Shown here: positions 35,320 through 43,641 of the stretch, one piece after another
Numbering within the stretch: position 1 is the stretch's first letter
How the letters are laid out: each line of letters begins with the position of its first letter
IMG/VR virus record: IMGVR_UViG_3300035181_001867
Coordinates: 20,888 to 84,887 of that record
Strand: one strand, 5' to 3'
Origin: a virus
Length of the DNA: 64,000 nt
Notes under the pieces: model-generated
Seen by the model: only the letters and a program-made list of their open reading frames with translations
What the model was told of the DNA's origin: nothing
Databases searched by the model: none
Translations under genes and position numbers: made by a program

Positions 35320-36291
35320 TTATGACTCCAGGTTTTCCATAATTTTTATTGTATCCATTTTAACATGTCCTAGTAACGTCGAAAACGTGACTTCTTGTTT
35401 TACCAAGTACTCATACAATGCATGAACATCAGACGTTTTTCCTGTTAAACTATCTTCTGTTCCACAAACAGATTCATCTATTTCAAGACCTTCTATCTCT
35501 TCCAATATTAACTCCCATTCTTCAGCAGAAACCGGAACAGACAAATCAATAGATTCTAATGTCGGATCGATCTTATAACCAATACCACTTAATAAATTCA
35601 TTCCGATTAATAATTTATCTTCCATATCTTCCCTATCATTCAGGTTAAACATTACATCTGGAACAACCTTTTCTCCATACTTAACAGTAAACTGAACAAC
35701 AGGACGATATTTGATTCCTCCATCGGCTGATTGTACAGATTGGTATTGAGCTAAACCAACCGAATATCGTTTTCCGTTAAATTCAAAATCAACGATCTCT
35801 TGCTCTGGTTCATATGGATCTTTTCGGATTTTAATATTTGTAGCATGAAGTGAGTTTATTGTTGCTCCAGTGTCTACTTTTCCACGAATGGTCTGATTAT
35901 CATTAAAACCATTCAATATAACGTCTATGTGAGAACCTATCACTGGCTCTTCAGGTTTTTCGTTCTTACTGGCTTGCTGGGACTCTGTCTTCATAATACT
36001 TTCTTCAGAACCACCCCTGAAATGACCAACAAGTTTTACGAGAAGTGGAGAAATGACAAGTCCAGATTTCATAGACCAAACCAGTACCAACCGTTGTCCG
36101 GAGGATTTTGGGTGTTCGTTGTAAAGTGCTAATATTTTCTTTCCATTGTTTAATTCAATCAAGCTTGATGGAATTAAACTTTCTCTAAAAGAAAAGGCTG
36201 TTGCACCAATTGTTATTTCACTTGGAATTTTTGAAATTTCGTGTGATTTAAATGCTTTATTTAATTGCTCGATTGAAGTAAACGTATCCAT
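35320..36291 (-). CDS. Retropepsin-like aspartic protease (DTGA motif)
   Basis: A 323-residue protein. Residues 118-235 match the retropepsin-like / 'ATP-dependent zinc protease' (RimB-type) family: D140-T141-G142-A143 followed by INSLHATNI, then a second strand pair (FEFNGKRYSVGLAQYQSVQS), RPVVQFTVKYGEKVVPDVMF, and KLLIGMNLLSG at the place of the 'L-I-G-R-x-x-L' family motif. One active-site Asp per chain would require dimerisation, as in retropepsins. The N-terminal 115 residues and C-terminal 85 residues are unfamiliar. It is in the baseplate/oxygenase operon, four bases upstream of the oxygenase-like gene, so processing of virion proteins is an attractive but unproven role. GGGGATT precedes the ATG; a late promoter lies at 36314-36321. 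Confidence 0.72.
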   Translation of the reverse strand: MDTFTSIEQLNKAFKSHEISKIPSEITIGATAFSFRESLIPSSLIELNNGKKILALYNEHPKSSGQRLVLVWSMKSGLVISPLLVKLVGHFRGGSEESIMKTESQQASKNEKPEEPVIGSHIDVILNGFNDNQTIRGKVDTGATINSLHATNIKIRKDPYEPEQEIVDFEFNGKRYSVGLAQYQSVQSADGGIKYRPVVQFTVKYGEKVVPDVMFNLNDREDMEDKLLIGMNLLSGIGYKIDPTLESIDLSVPVSAEEWELILEEIEGLEIDESVCGTEDSLTGKTSDVHALYEYLVKQEVTFSTLLGHVKMDTIKIMENLES

Positions 36292-36313
36292 TGTAATAAT
36301 CCCCGACTTTAGG

Positions 36314-36321
36314 TTATTTAT
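36314..36321 (-). promoter_or_regulatory. T4-type late promoter for the protease-gp5-gp25 operon
   Basis: ATAAATAA on the minus strand, 23 bases before the ATG at 36291. Confidence 0.5.
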
Positions 36322-36355
36322 TAAACCTGCATTGTAGAGAAAACAAAGGAGGGTT

Positions 36356-37027
36356 TTATTTCTTTACACGGTTGGTATAAAATTCATTCACACGTTTTTT
36401 GAGAGGTGACACATAAGGTAAAATATTCTTTTTAAATATAAGAGGAACTGCACCTTTTTCAACAGCCATTATAGTTACAATTTGTAAAATTTCTTCTCCA
36501 AAGTTTTCCAAATAAGCAAGAGCATAAAAAGTTTCTTGAAGAAAATAATCTTCAATCATACTTTCATCCTTATTCCCGTTTGAAGTTTTAAAGTCAATAA
36601 CCGACAACACTTTATCAAATTCCGCAATACAATCAACCCTACCAGCAACTTGAAATTCTTTACTGTACAGTGGTACTTCTTGAACACGTATATTGTTTAT
36701 CCTATTAAGCCCGAATCTTATCTGATTGAACAGCTTAACATATTCATTTGGCTGACCCTTAAGTGGATCTTCTTCGTTATTTAAATACTTTTCAGCTATT
36801 AAATGAACTGCTGTTCCTCGTTCAGCACAACGATCAGTTTCTTTCTTGGCTTTATCGGGACCTAGCATCTTCTTCCAATTTTCAAGATGTGGCTTTTCCT
36901 TTGTTCCTAAAACAGACGTAATAGACGGATACAAATCACCTTCAGGAGTTTTATACCACCGCAACCCATCAACCGTCTTTGTTTTCATTTCCTCGAAAAC
37001 AGGAACGTTCACATGGTTAAATCTCAT
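36356..37027 (-). CDS. PD-(D/E)XK nuclease (RecB/lambda-exonuclease-like)
   Basis: A 223-residue nuclease. Visible motifs: YPSITSVLG (33-41), the helix AERGTAVHLIAEKYL (68-82) that precedes the core in this family, E117, the metal-binding core G129-R-V-D132 ... I144-D145-F-K147, and Q164-x3-Y168. These match the Cas4/RecB-like branch of the PD-(D/E)XK superfamily, often seen in aquatic T4-like phages. Such enzymes degrade or process DNA ends, for recombination or host-DNA breakdown. Its end is separated from the protease gene by about 65 bases, and its start overlaps the stop of the next upstream gene by 4 bases. Family call firm; specific role unknown. Confidence 0.85.
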   Translation of the reverse strand: MRFNHVNVPVFEEMKTKTVDGLRWYKTPEGDLYPSITSVLGTKEKPHLENWKKMLGPDKAKKETDRCAERGTAVHLIAEKYLNNEEDPLKGQPNEYVKLFNQIRFGLNRINNIRVQEVPLYSKEFQVAGRVDCIAEFDKVLSVIDFKTSNGNKDESMIEDYFLQETFYALAYLENFGEEILQIVTIMAVEKGAVPLIFKKNILPYVSPLKKRVNEFYTNRVKK

Positions 37028-37290
37028 TGGGTTGGTGTATTCTGTGTAGTTGGTTGTTGAGATCCAGGCTGAGGAGGCGGCTGAGGTGCTTGAGGAGGCT
37101 CTGTTCGTCTTTGAGAACTCAACTGTTTTTGTTTTTGAGCTAACTGTTGTTGTAAACGAATTAATTGATCGTTGAGTGGCTTCGATGATTGATTCATTTT
37201 AGCTTGCAAAGCAGAAATTTGTTGTTGTAGGTTCAACACATCAGCAGCAAGATCCTCATTTAATATAAAATCAGAGAATGATACTTTCAT
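37024..37290 (-). CDS. Small coiled-coil protein with Pro/Gln-rich tail
   Basis: An 88-residue protein with a start of the type often seen in short T4-like head or core peptides (MKVSFSDFILNED). Residues 15-60 form a probable coiled coil (LNLQQQISALQAKMN, LIRLQQQLAQKQKQL). The last 28 residues are almost only P, Q and T. Both ends overlap neighbouring genes by 4 bases, so it is translationally coupled with the nuclease and the acidic protein. Function is unknown; a prohead-core or scaffold-like role is speculative. Confidence 0.6.
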   Translation of the reverse strand: MKVSFSDFILNEDLAADVLNLQQQISALQAKMNQSSKPLNDQLIRLQQQLAQKQKQLSSQRRTEPPQAPQPPPQPGSQQPTTQNTPTQ

Positions 37291-38252
37291 AATGTTGCTC
37301 CTCTATCATTATAACTATAATCATCGTTTTTATAATCATCATATTCATCGTCGTCAACAGATGCAGCTTTTTCATGACGATATCGAGCCAATTTTGCTAA
37401 CTTTTGTGCTTCTTTCTTTTCATCGTTTTGTTTTTTGAAAAAATCTTCCATATTGAGGATTTCTTCCTCACCCTTAATCTTTGCTTCAGCAGTCTTTGCA
37501 GCAAACTCTGCTTCTTTGGAATTATATTCTGCTTCTTTCGCTTTTGCTTCTGCTGTTCTTGCTTCTGCGTCAGCTTTTAACATCGCAATAACTTTATCTA
37601 AAACCGATGTTGCTTCAGATTCGTCAGGTGGTTGATCTCCATCACCCATGTCAAGATCTCCAGAATTATCGTTCATTCCAGGAGATCCCCCGGTTGTATC
37701 ATCAAGTGATAGTGATTGGTCACCATTATCTGTTCCTTCAGCACCTCGAGCTGGAACTTCTTCTTCGTCTTCTTCAACCTCACCCCAATCAACGTGAACG
37801 ATTTCAAATTTGTCTTTTAAATTAAACAATATCTCCGCAACCTCTCGAGGATCTTCATTTTTGTCATAAAGAATTTCAGAGAGGGTTTTTTCAAATTGAT
37901 CTGCTTGATTTGCACGAACGTAAACTTTTACTGTTTGTCCGTTGTCATCTTCAACACCAAACGCAACTGTGTGTTTTTCAAAGTTAAAATCTCTTTGAGC
38001 GTTGTTTAGTTTGGAAATAACATCAATTGTTTTGAATTGTCCTTCTTCAGTTTCTTTGAGAAAAGAATTCAACAAACTTTCTCTCAATCCACGAGCATCA
38101 TTATGAAACACAATTCGTTGAACCTTTATGTTTTTTTCTTTCTGACGCTTGATAGGTTTTGAAAAAAGAACACCTCGCACCCCAGCAATTCCTCCTGCTG
38201 TTGTTGCACCAGCTGCAGCTGTTTCTTTTAGTAATTTACGAATATGCTTCAT
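37287..38252 (-). CDS. Acidic, Ala/Glu-rich protein of unknown function
   Basis: A 321-residue protein. The N-terminus is basic with a short Ala/Gly-rich hydrophobic stretch (AAAGATTAGGIAGVRGVLF). Residues 40-150 look folded. Residues 155-215 are acidic and disordered (VEEDEEEV, DLMGD-type clusters), followed by a long Ala/Glu/Lys helix (AEARTAEAKAKEAEYNSKEA) typical of coiled coils, and a D/Y-rich tail. It has an exact late promoter (38282-38289) and an AAAAAGGATT site. No family recognised. Composition is reminiscent of scaffold/core proteins. Head of a three-gene late operon ending at 36356. Confidence 0.62.
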   Translation of the reverse strand: MKHIRKLLKETAAAGATTAGGIAGVRGVLFSKPIKRQKEKNIKVQRIVFHNDARGLRESLLNSFLKETEEGQFKTIDVISKLNNAQRDFNFEKHTVAFGVEDDNGQTVKVYVRANQADQFEKTLSEILYDKNEDPREVAEILFNLKDKFEIVHVDWGEVEEDEEEVPARGAEGTDNGDQSLSLDDTTGGSPGMNDNSGDLDMGDGDQPPDESEATSVLDKVIAMLKADAEARTAEAKAKEAEYNSKEAEFAAKTAEAKIKGEEEILNMEDFFKKQNDEKKEAQKLAKLARYRHEKAASVDDDEYDDYKNDDYSYNDRGATL

Positions 38253-38281
38253 ATACCAATCCTTTTTCGGGTATTATGGTG

Positions 38282-38289
38282 TATTTATA
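38282..38289 (-). promoter_or_regulatory. T4-type late promoter (exact consensus)
   Basis: Exact TATAAATA on the minus strand, 30 bases before the ATG at 38252. Confidence 0.75.
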
Positions 38290-38292
38290 CAA

Positions 38293-38325
38293 AAAGAAAG
38301 GGAGACACAAAGTCTCCCTTTCTTT
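38293..38325. terminator. Rho-independent terminator after the gene at 38336
   Basis: Thirteen-base stem AAAGAAAGGGAGA / TCTCCCTTTCTTT around a 7-base loop. On the minus strand it follows the stop at 38336, just before the next late promoter. Confidence 0.85.
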
Positions 38326-38335
38326 CAAAACAAAA

Positions 38336-38641
38336 TCAATCCAAGACTGTCGTATTTGAGTGTTTGAATGTTCGCCAAGGGAGTTCAGTTTCGAAAACTA
38401 CCCCAGTGGAATGTTCTGCCCAATCTGAAAACGAAAACATTGTTTCATATACAGAATCAACATACTCTTGATATTGTTTAAACAAATCGATTAATCGATT
38501 TTGCTCATCCTCGTTGAATTGTGAAATATCAACGGCCCGAATGTTATGCGGAACTGTTGTTGTTGGAATTATTGTCCGTGTAGATACCTCTCCAGAGTCT
38601 TTTTCATACTTAATTTTGATAGGTTCATACGCACGAATCAT
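38336..38641 (-). CDS. Small conserved phage protein, possible WYL/SH3-like fold
   Basis: A 101-residue protein. The N-terminal half (IKIKYEKDSGEVSTRTIIPT followed by PHNIRAVD) has the 'I-x-Y-x...G-E-x-x-x-R-x-x-x-P...L/I-x-A-x-D' rhythm of WYL-type SH3-like ligand or nucleic-acid binding domains. The C-terminal half is helical and ends PWRTFKHSN. Classical WYL residues are not all present, so the match is weak. It lies directly downstream of the DUF6447-like small gene and the helicase gene, and is followed by a strong terminator. Confidence 0.55.
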   Translation of the reverse strand: MIRAYEPIKIKYEKDSGEVSTRTIIPTTTVPHNIRAVDISQFNEDEQNRLIDLFKQYQEYVDSVYETMFSFSDWAEHSTGVVFETELPWRTFKHSNTTVLD

Positions 38642-38650
38642 AAAATCTCC

Positions 38651-38926
38651 TTAAACAGTTCCACCATCAGCGACGGGTGTATCAGCTACTGGGGCTTCTG
38701 TAGTGATCTCTGGAGTAACTTCATCGGGAGTCTGTGAAGCCTGAATTGCGGCAGTGATATCTGTCGAAAGCTGGCGAAGTGCAGCAGACAAAGAAATATG
38801 CTTAACTTCAACGTCGGCGCGTTCTGCGAAAACCTTTTCGTAAACAGCTACAAGCCGTTGAACTTCTTGTGAAAGATCTGCTACCTTTAATTCTTTTCCG
38901 TCCATGTTTAATGTTTCAATTGTCAT
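38651..38926 (-). CDS. Small protein resembling DUF6447
   Basis: A 91-residue protein from the Met at 38926 (AAGGAGAAAA 5 bases upstream; the Met at 38950 lies in the helicase gene). The opening ETLNMDGKELKVADLSQEVQ matches the 'I-x-I-D-G-K-x-Y-x-x-x-x-L-S-x-E...Q' start of small phage proteins labelled DUF6447, followed by one long helix and a Pro/Thr/Glu-rich tail. Function unknown. It lies between the helicase gene and the WYL-like gene in one operon. Confidence 0.6.
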   Translation of the reverse strand: MTIETLNMDGKELKVADLSQEVQRLVAVYEKVFAERADVEVKHISLSAALRQLSTDITAAIQASQTPDEVTPEITTEAPVADTPVADGGTV

Positions 38927-38939
38927 AATTTTCTCCTTT

Positions 38940-40289
38940 TTAAATGTCAATTAAATCTGATAATCTTGAACTTCGTTGTTCGAGATTATTTATTTTTTCA
39001 CCAGATTTATTATCTGATGATTTACCTACAAACGTCAAGGGTTTTATTCCTGGAGGATTTTCTACCCGTAACGCCTTCCTTTCCCATTTCAACTCTACAC
39101 GCTTTCCAACACCTTCAGCTGAACGAGTTTTCAAGAATTCTAAATGAATTTCTCCTGCTGCTCTCATTACATTATTAAATATTATAGAAGCGTATATATC
39201 TGTTGTATTAATTTTACTAATACCACCTGCTATATGACTATGATTCAATTCAGATGTAGTAACCGCTGAACGGTTTTGTTGTGATGCTGATATTCCAATC
39301 ATATTATAATCAACAAGAATCTCACACACCTGCTCTGTTACTTGTTTATCCTTCTCATGTACATTATCTGCTGATACCTTTTCATTTGGGTTCATCAAAT
39401 CCAAATAGTCGAGAATTATTAAATCGGGAGGAAATCCCCTACGTAGTATATATTCTCGTAAAAACCCTCGTACTCTATTAGGGGTAGTTCCAGAAGGTAA
39501 ACGTTCGATGTGAATATCAACTGTTTCAACTCCTGTTTGTTTTTGAATGTTTTGACGGATTTGTTCCATCATATGATCAATTTCAATCTCTCGGTTAGTT
39601 ATCTCTGTTTGTTCAATACTTGTAACCATACTGAAGAAACGTTTTGCTATCATTTCTTCAGGGAGTTCAAAACTTAAATATAAAACACGAAGTCCATGAT
39701 TAATGAGATAATTTAATCCAAAATTGGCCATCATAATTGACTTACCACCGCCGGAATTTGCTGAAAACAATAACAATTCTTTACGACGTAAACCACCACC
39801 AAGGATATTATCAAATTCTGTGTATCCGGATGCGAGAGCTGGGTGTTGTTTTAATCGTTCAAGTAGTTCTTTTCTATCTTCGAACAATCCAACACCAGCT
39901 TGGGTAAACACAGACGTTGTGATAGCATCTCGAAGGTTGGATTCAATCTTTCCATAATCTCCTTTATTATATAATTCAACGGAATCGAGGATTGCTTGTC
40001 TAATCGCAGCTTTTTTACAAAAACTTTCGACTTCTGTTAATGCATATCTGGTTTGGTCTGTTGTTAATTCATGTTTGGTAAATTTTGTTCCTGATTCGGC
40101 TTCAACTTGTTCTAAGGAAGCAATTGAGTTATATTGATTGTAATAAATCAATATAAAATTGAGAGCTTTTTGCAGAGTAACGTCAAAATATTTCGCATGT
40201 ATAATGGGTTCACATAACCCAAAAACATCCACAGATGATAACATATATTCAATTAATAATTTTTGCTTTGCTACATTTTCTATTTCCAT
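38940..40289 (-). CDS. 41: Replicative DNA helicase, T4 gp41 / DnaB type
   Basis: A 449-residue hexameric helicase that unwinds the fork and recruits the primase (at 53739-54746). N-terminal helical domain 1-130; RecA-like domain with Walker A SANSGGGKS (176-184), Walker B LIILDYLDLM (about 284-293), a conserved QQNRSA phrase near 345 and an arginine-finger region (FLKTRSAEG). The linker phrase LASGYTEFDNILGGGL is typical of the family. Length agrees with T4 gp41 (475). A TATAAT-like AT-rich region and an AATAAATAA sequence lie upstream, so it may have early and late expression. Confidence 0.92.
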   Translation of the reverse strand: MEIENVAKQKLLIEYMLSSVDVFGLCEPIIHAKYFDVTLQKALNFILIYYNQYNSIASLEQVEAESGTKFTKHELTTDQTRYALTEVESFCKKAAIRQAILDSVELYNKGDYGKIESNLRDAITTSVFTQAGVGLFEDRKELLERLKQHPALASGYTEFDNILGGGLRRKELLLFSANSGGGKSIMMANFGLNYLINHGLRVLYLSFELPEEMIAKRFFSMVTSIEQTEITNREIEIDHMMEQIRQNIQKQTGVETVDIHIERLPSGTTPNRVRGFLREYILRRGFPPDLIILDYLDLMNPNEKVSADNVHEKDKQVTEQVCEILVDYNMIGISASQQNRSAVTTSELNHSHIAGGISKINTTDIYASIIFNNVMRAAGEIHLEFLKTRSAEGVGKRVELKWERKALRVENPPGIKPLTFVGKSSDNKSGEKINNLEQRSSRLSDLIDI

Positions 40290-40344
40290 ATATCTTCTCT
40301 GATAATTTATTTATTATACGTTACAACACCTTGACCTTCAACAA

Positions 40345-41562
40345 CTACATGACCATAATTGCAGGGTAAACGACTTGTTGTTGGTCCTTTCTCACGAACA
40401 GAATTCCACTTACTTGTGTGGTAACAACGAGAGATGACTTGAGAGAGAGTTTTGACGCATCAATTATATGTGTGGTATCTTTGTCATATGCTGTGTATGG
40501 GTCATCAGAGAGCAGAACGTATACTGATGATGGTTGTATTGGATAATCAACTACAATTTTACTTCTCCTAGCAAAAATTTCAGAAATTTCAATAGATGGA
40601 GATACACTGATGATAGTGTCTCCAGTTGCGGTTTGAGTTGAATTAATAACTTGGTATTCTTTATCGTTCCCCTTTGAACCAACAACCTTGAGTGTTTTTG
40701 CTGGAAGCTGAGTAATATCTAAAAAACCAGATACTAAAAACGTTTGTTGAGAAGTATCAGCTGCAAGTAAGGGAAACGATTTCGTATTAGTTAAAAAGAA
40801 TGTTGAACCATCAACGATAAGAGGATTTGCGTTAATATCATCATCTAAACGAGTTGTTTGAACATTCCACGATTTACCAGCAAAGAACACTTTATTAAGT
40901 AACACACCTGCCGATTGTTGTTTCCACCATGGAGATAGTGGAGAAGTGTCAGTGGTGAACGTGATTGGAAAAAGAGATATTAATTGTCCAGTAATACCTG
41001 ATATAAATCCAATCTTAATTCCAGATAAATCAAACGTTGGTGGAACTGCTAAAGAAAGAACTTTCCCACCTGTTATATTTACCAAAGGAATCTGGGACGG
41101 TTGTTGAGTTAAAATTGTTTCTCTTTGAGTGTCTGTAACTGATGAACGAGCAAAACATTGAACTACTCCTGTCCTTGATTCGGTAAATGTAATATGTACT
41201 TCAAAAGGATCTACATATTGAACAGTATAATCTGTTGTCTCAATCAGAGTTCCATCTGGTAGTTTTATATGAACTTGAAGGGAAGGATTCGTTCCAAGAT
41301 TGTGAACTACTTTCCACAAACGTAAAGCAACTGTTTGATATAACTTATAATAAACTCTTCGTGGTAACCAATCTTGAAGTCCAGTAGGATCTGGAGCTGG
41401 CAATTTTCCTTGGATGTAAGAAGACTTAATTCCTGTTTGAACTAATTTTCCTTTACACCCGTTTGTGATAATACAACGAGACATAATTTCCAACCCATCT
41501 ATAACTTGAGGAACATCTATATCTCGTTTGCAAGTATCACAAGTGTAAGAAACAACAGCCAT
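40345..41562 (-). CDS. Structural protein with zinc ribbon and W-x-I-x-H-N module
   Basis: A 405-residue protein with an unusual N-terminus: a four-cysteine zinc-ribbon-like start (C8-x2-C11 ... C30 ... C36), then a W-x-V-x-H-N-L-G module at about residues 75-140 (LWKVVHNLGTNPSLQVHI ... VHITFTESRTGVVQCFA), the same module as in the fibre genes at 7.5-12.9 kb. The remaining 260 residues are β-rich (SPWWKQQSAGVLLNKVFF, FFLTNTKSFPLLAA). So it is very likely a tail or virion protein although it sits between helicase and small genes. It ends about 55 bases before the helicase start. Confidence 0.68.
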   Translation of the reverse strand: MAVVSYTCDTCKRDIDVPQVIDGLEIMSRCIITNGCKGKLVQTGIKSSYIQGKLPAPDPTGLQDWLPRRVYYKLYQTVALRLWKVVHNLGTNPSLQVHIKLPDGTLIETTDYTVQYVDPFEVHITFTESRTGVVQCFARSSVTDTQRETILTQQPSQIPLVNITGGKVLSLAVPPTFDLSGIKIGFISGITGQLISLFPITFTTDTSPLSPWWKQQSAGVLLNKVFFAGKSWNVQTTRLDDDINANPLIVDGSTFFLTNTKSFPLLAADTSQQTFLVSGFLDITQLPAKTLKVVGSKGNDKEYQVINSTQTATGDTIISVSPSIEISEIFARRSKIVVDYPIQPSSVYVLLSDDPYTAYDKDTTHIIDASKLSLKSSLVVTTQVSGILFVRKDQQQVVYPAIMVM

Positions 41563-41566
41563 CGTT

Positions 41567-41851
41567 TTATCCTTTTATTAATTGAATCCCAGTCGTTTGA
41601 GTTATATATTCCCGCTCAACGCTGTCCAAGACTTTAAAGTGACCAGCAACAGCATGACGCTCAAGTTCAATTGTAGCTTTTTCACCACCACTCATTGTCC
41701 ATGGAACCAAACTTAAAATCACTCTATCTGTCATTTGTTGTGGAACAACACAATATGGATTCTTGACATGATATTTATTATCTATTATTGGACTATCGAC
41801 ATCCCCTATAACTTCTTCACCGTTTATTAATTTAAATCCTCTAACTGACAT
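41567..41851 (-). CDS. Small β-barrel (Sm-like) protein
   Basis: A 94-residue protein: MSVRGFKLINGEEVIGDVD, then YHVKNPYCVV, then VILSLVPWTMSG and a final α/β part. The order 'K-L-x-x-G-E-E-V-I-G-x-V' / 'I/V-K-N-P' / 'L-S-L-V-P' is that of Sm-like small phage proteins widespread in T4-like cyanophages. Their function is not known; virion association has been suggested for some. Four bases separate it from the downstream gene. Confidence 0.65.
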   Translation of the reverse strand: MSVRGFKLINGEEVIGDVDSPIIDNKYHVKNPYCVVPQQMTDRVILSLVPWTMSGGEKATIELERHAVAGHFKVLDSVEREYITQTTGIQLIKG

Positions 41852-41860
41852 GTAAAACTC

Positions 41861-42199
41861 CTATAACAAATAGTTGTTCATCATACTGACGAACGATGTA
41901 TTCCATGATATTTCATTTATTCCAACAATACGAGAATAAATCAAAATTAAATCATAGAGTGTGAAAATTGTTCCTGTAAAAAAGTATGCATAAGAACCAA
42001 GAAGCAACGATTCAAGGGCCCACAACACATTACCTGAAAAAAATAATAACCAAGGGATTGGTGACTGTGCGGCAATTTGTGGACTTAACAGAGTAGTAGT
42101 TCCAAATATAAACGAACAACCAACAATAAGTTGTAATAATTTTTTATGATTTGTTGTTATCGTTTGAAGATAGAACCACAACATGGAAAGATCAATCAT
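41861..42199 (-). CDS. Small multi-span membrane protein
   Basis: A 112-residue protein with three hydrophobic helices, around residues 20-38 (LLQLIVGCSFIFGTTTLL), 48-65 (IPWLLFFSGNVLWALES) and 70-92 (SYAYFFTGTIFTLYDLILIY). I use the ATG at 42199 (MIDLSMLWFY); a GTG at 42211 is an alternative. Its start overlaps the end of the LysM-like gene upstream, so it is coupled. The 'W-x-x-x-G-N-V-L-W' style resembles small nicotinamide-transporter-like or YgjV-like membrane proteins, but this is only a resemblance. Confidence 0.6.
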   Translation of the reverse strand: MIDLSMLWFYLQTITTNHKKLLQLIVGCSFIFGTTTLLSPQIAAQSPIPWLLFFSGNVLWALESLLLGSYAYFFTGTIFTLYDLILIYSRIVGINEISWNTSFVSMMNNYLL

Positions 42200-42440
42200 T
42201 TTCGTACCCACGTTTGTGTTGTTTCATTCCTACAAAACCTAAAAATAACGGAATTTTAACTTGTTGTCCTAAATGAGGGACACCACCCCCGTTTATTTCA
42301 TTGTAACGTTCTGTAAATTTAACTAGCATATCTTCTGACATGTCGTTGTGGTTATACTTACGGATAATCGCTCTAATTGTTTCTCCTGACCCGAAGGTGT
42401 GATACACAAAATTGATTCCCTCTTTTTCTTTCGTTTCCAT
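42192..42440 (-). CDS. LysM-like small protein (tail/baseplate type)
   Basis: An 82-residue protein with a LysM-like layout: YHTFGSGETIRAIIRKYN, then a helix, YNEINGGG, and the closing GQQVKIPL. LysM domains are used in T4-type baseplates (gp53) and in cell-wall binding proteins. Here it is the whole protein, with a short charged tail. It precedes a membrane protein by overlap. A role in the tail is likely but not proven. Confidence 0.65.
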   Translation of the reverse strand: METKEKEGINFVYHTFGSGETIRAIIRKYNHNDMSEDMLVKFTERYNEINGGGVPHLGQQVKIPLFLGFVGMKQHKRGYEND

Positions 42441-42442
42441 AT

Positions 42443-43036
42443 CTATCTCTTTATTTGTTGTAATAATTCATTGTAATTTGGAAATGTGTTCGCATTAACA
42501 GCATAATAATATGGAATATTATATATTATTATTTCACAACCCTCAACAATGCCCCGTTCTAGTTCGTTCTCTACGTACGAATAAATCATTAAGTCTTTAA
42601 CAATATCAGCTATATTGTCTACATTCAACTCAATTTTCTCTAATAAAGACTCGAAGGTATTTTGGTATTCGGAATTTGAATTTTTTATTTCTCTGCTATA
42701 TGCAAATTTAAATTCGTTTGTTGGAAAAACATAATAGGGTTGTGTTAGTTTGTTTTTAACAAAAGAACGTTCACCGTTTGCAAATATAGATCGTTGGTGA
42801 AAATTTGAAACGTTGAATTTATCGAAAAAGGCTTCGTTGAAAATATCTATCAAATCACTCTGTCGCTTGTGAAAACGAATCTTCATCTTTACAAAATCTT
42901 CAGTGTGATTTAAAAAGCCTTTTAACAGAGGTTTATCTGTCATAGACAAAAATTGATTGCAATTATTAGATAACAGCATTATTTGTTCTGCTGATAACTT
43001 GCTGTTATGTTCTTGGAAAAGTTCTTGGATTTTCAT
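42443..43036 (-). CDS. Conserved unknown protein (possible tail or head component)
   Basis: A 197-residue protein from the Met at 43036 (MKIQELFQEHNSK); the frame is open further upstream but runs through the terminator at 43077-43106, so that extension is not plausible. It is mostly helical, with a β-rich C-terminus (CEIIIYNIPYYYAVNA). The phrase FVKMKIRFHKRQSDLIDIF looks like an exposed basic helix. I recognise no family. It ends two bases before the LysM-like gene, so the two are co-transcribed. Confidence 0.6.
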   Translation of the reverse strand: MKIQELFQEHNSKLSAEQIMLLSNNCNQFLSMTDKPLLKGFLNHTEDFVKMKIRFHKRQSDLIDIFNEAFFDKFNVSNFHQRSIFANGERSFVKNKLTQPYYVFPTNEFKFAYSREIKNSNSEYQNTFESLLEKIELNVDNIADIVKDLMIYSYVENELERGIVEGCEIIIYNIPYYYAVNANTFPNYNELLQQIKR

Positions 43037-43076
43037 ATACAAAATTGTTTTTGTATATTTACAATACAAACACAGA

Positions 43077-43106
43077 GAGGGATATCCCCTTAAGGGAACA
43101 TCCCTC
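43077..43106 (-). terminator. Imperfect hairpin terminator after the gene at 43126
   Basis: Stem GAGGGAT / ATCCCTC with a further inner stem (TCCC / GGGA). The T-tract on the minus strand is weak, so efficiency is uncertain. Confidence 0.5.
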
Positions 43107-43125
43107 ATTATCTACATGATTTTAC

Positions 43126-43422
43126 TTATGTAGATTTTTGTTCTTTTTCACTTTTTACATCTTCAATCAACCTATTACAGTCCGAAATCAACTTCGGTAC
43201 CATGTAACTCGGCCCACGTTTGATGTTGTCGATAAAGTACGCCATTTCAACTTGATAATTGTAATGACGTTCTCCTTCCAATTCTCTTGCCGATGGATCT
43301 TTCCACCTAGCCAACTGGGCTAATGGAAGACCACGAGAAGCTTCTTGAAAGGAACGGTTTAAGTAATCAACAGTCTTGTGGACGTTAACCACTCGTACTT
43401 CACGTTCACGGTTTTCTGCCAT
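43126..43422 (-). CDS. Unknown charged phage protein
   Basis: A 98-residue protein starting at the Met at 43422 (AGAGGT 7 bases upstream). The open frame extends back 45 codons through a hydrophobic stretch but no start there has a ribosome binding site, so I exclude that part. The protein is helical and charged (REVRVVNVHKTVDYLNR, ARELEGERHYNYQVEMAYF) and ends Lys/Glu-rich. No family recognised. It is divergent from the dCMP deaminase gene. Confidence 0.6.
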   Translation of the reverse strand: MAENREREVRVVNVHKTVDYLNRSFQEASRGLPLAQLARWKDPSARELEGERHYNYQVEMAYFIDNIKRGPSYMVPKLISDCNRLIEDVKSEKEQKST

Positions 43423-43582
43423 AAAATACCTCTTTGTGAGGTTAATATTCCCATTTCTGGGGCTCATTTGTGGTGAACACCACAAGATCATGATAAAATA
43501 ACTCAAAGAAAAAGTCAACAAATAAATTATGGTGTTGAGGTATTTCATGTAATACAATATAATTATGTCTATTAACTAAAAA

Positions 43583-43611
43583 GTTTTTTCTAAACAAAAG
43601 GTTAGAAAAAC
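43583..43611. other. Hairpin in the divergent intergenic region
   Basis: Inverted repeat GTTTTTCTAA / TTAGAAAAAC (with one extra T on the left arm) around a 9-base spacer, in the 219-base gap between divergent genes at 43422 and 43642. It could be an operator or a weak terminator for a leader transcript. The rest of the gap is AT-rich (including AATAAATAAAA just before the deaminase start) and shows nothing else. Confidence 0.45.
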
Positions 43612-43641
43612 AATAAAAACAACAATAAATAAAACTCACTT

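Noticed and set aside
43423-43557. N-terminal hydrophobic extension of the gene at 43126, which could be a signal or membrane anchor
   Set aside because: No ribosome binding site before those Met codons, while the Met at 43422 has AGAGGT.
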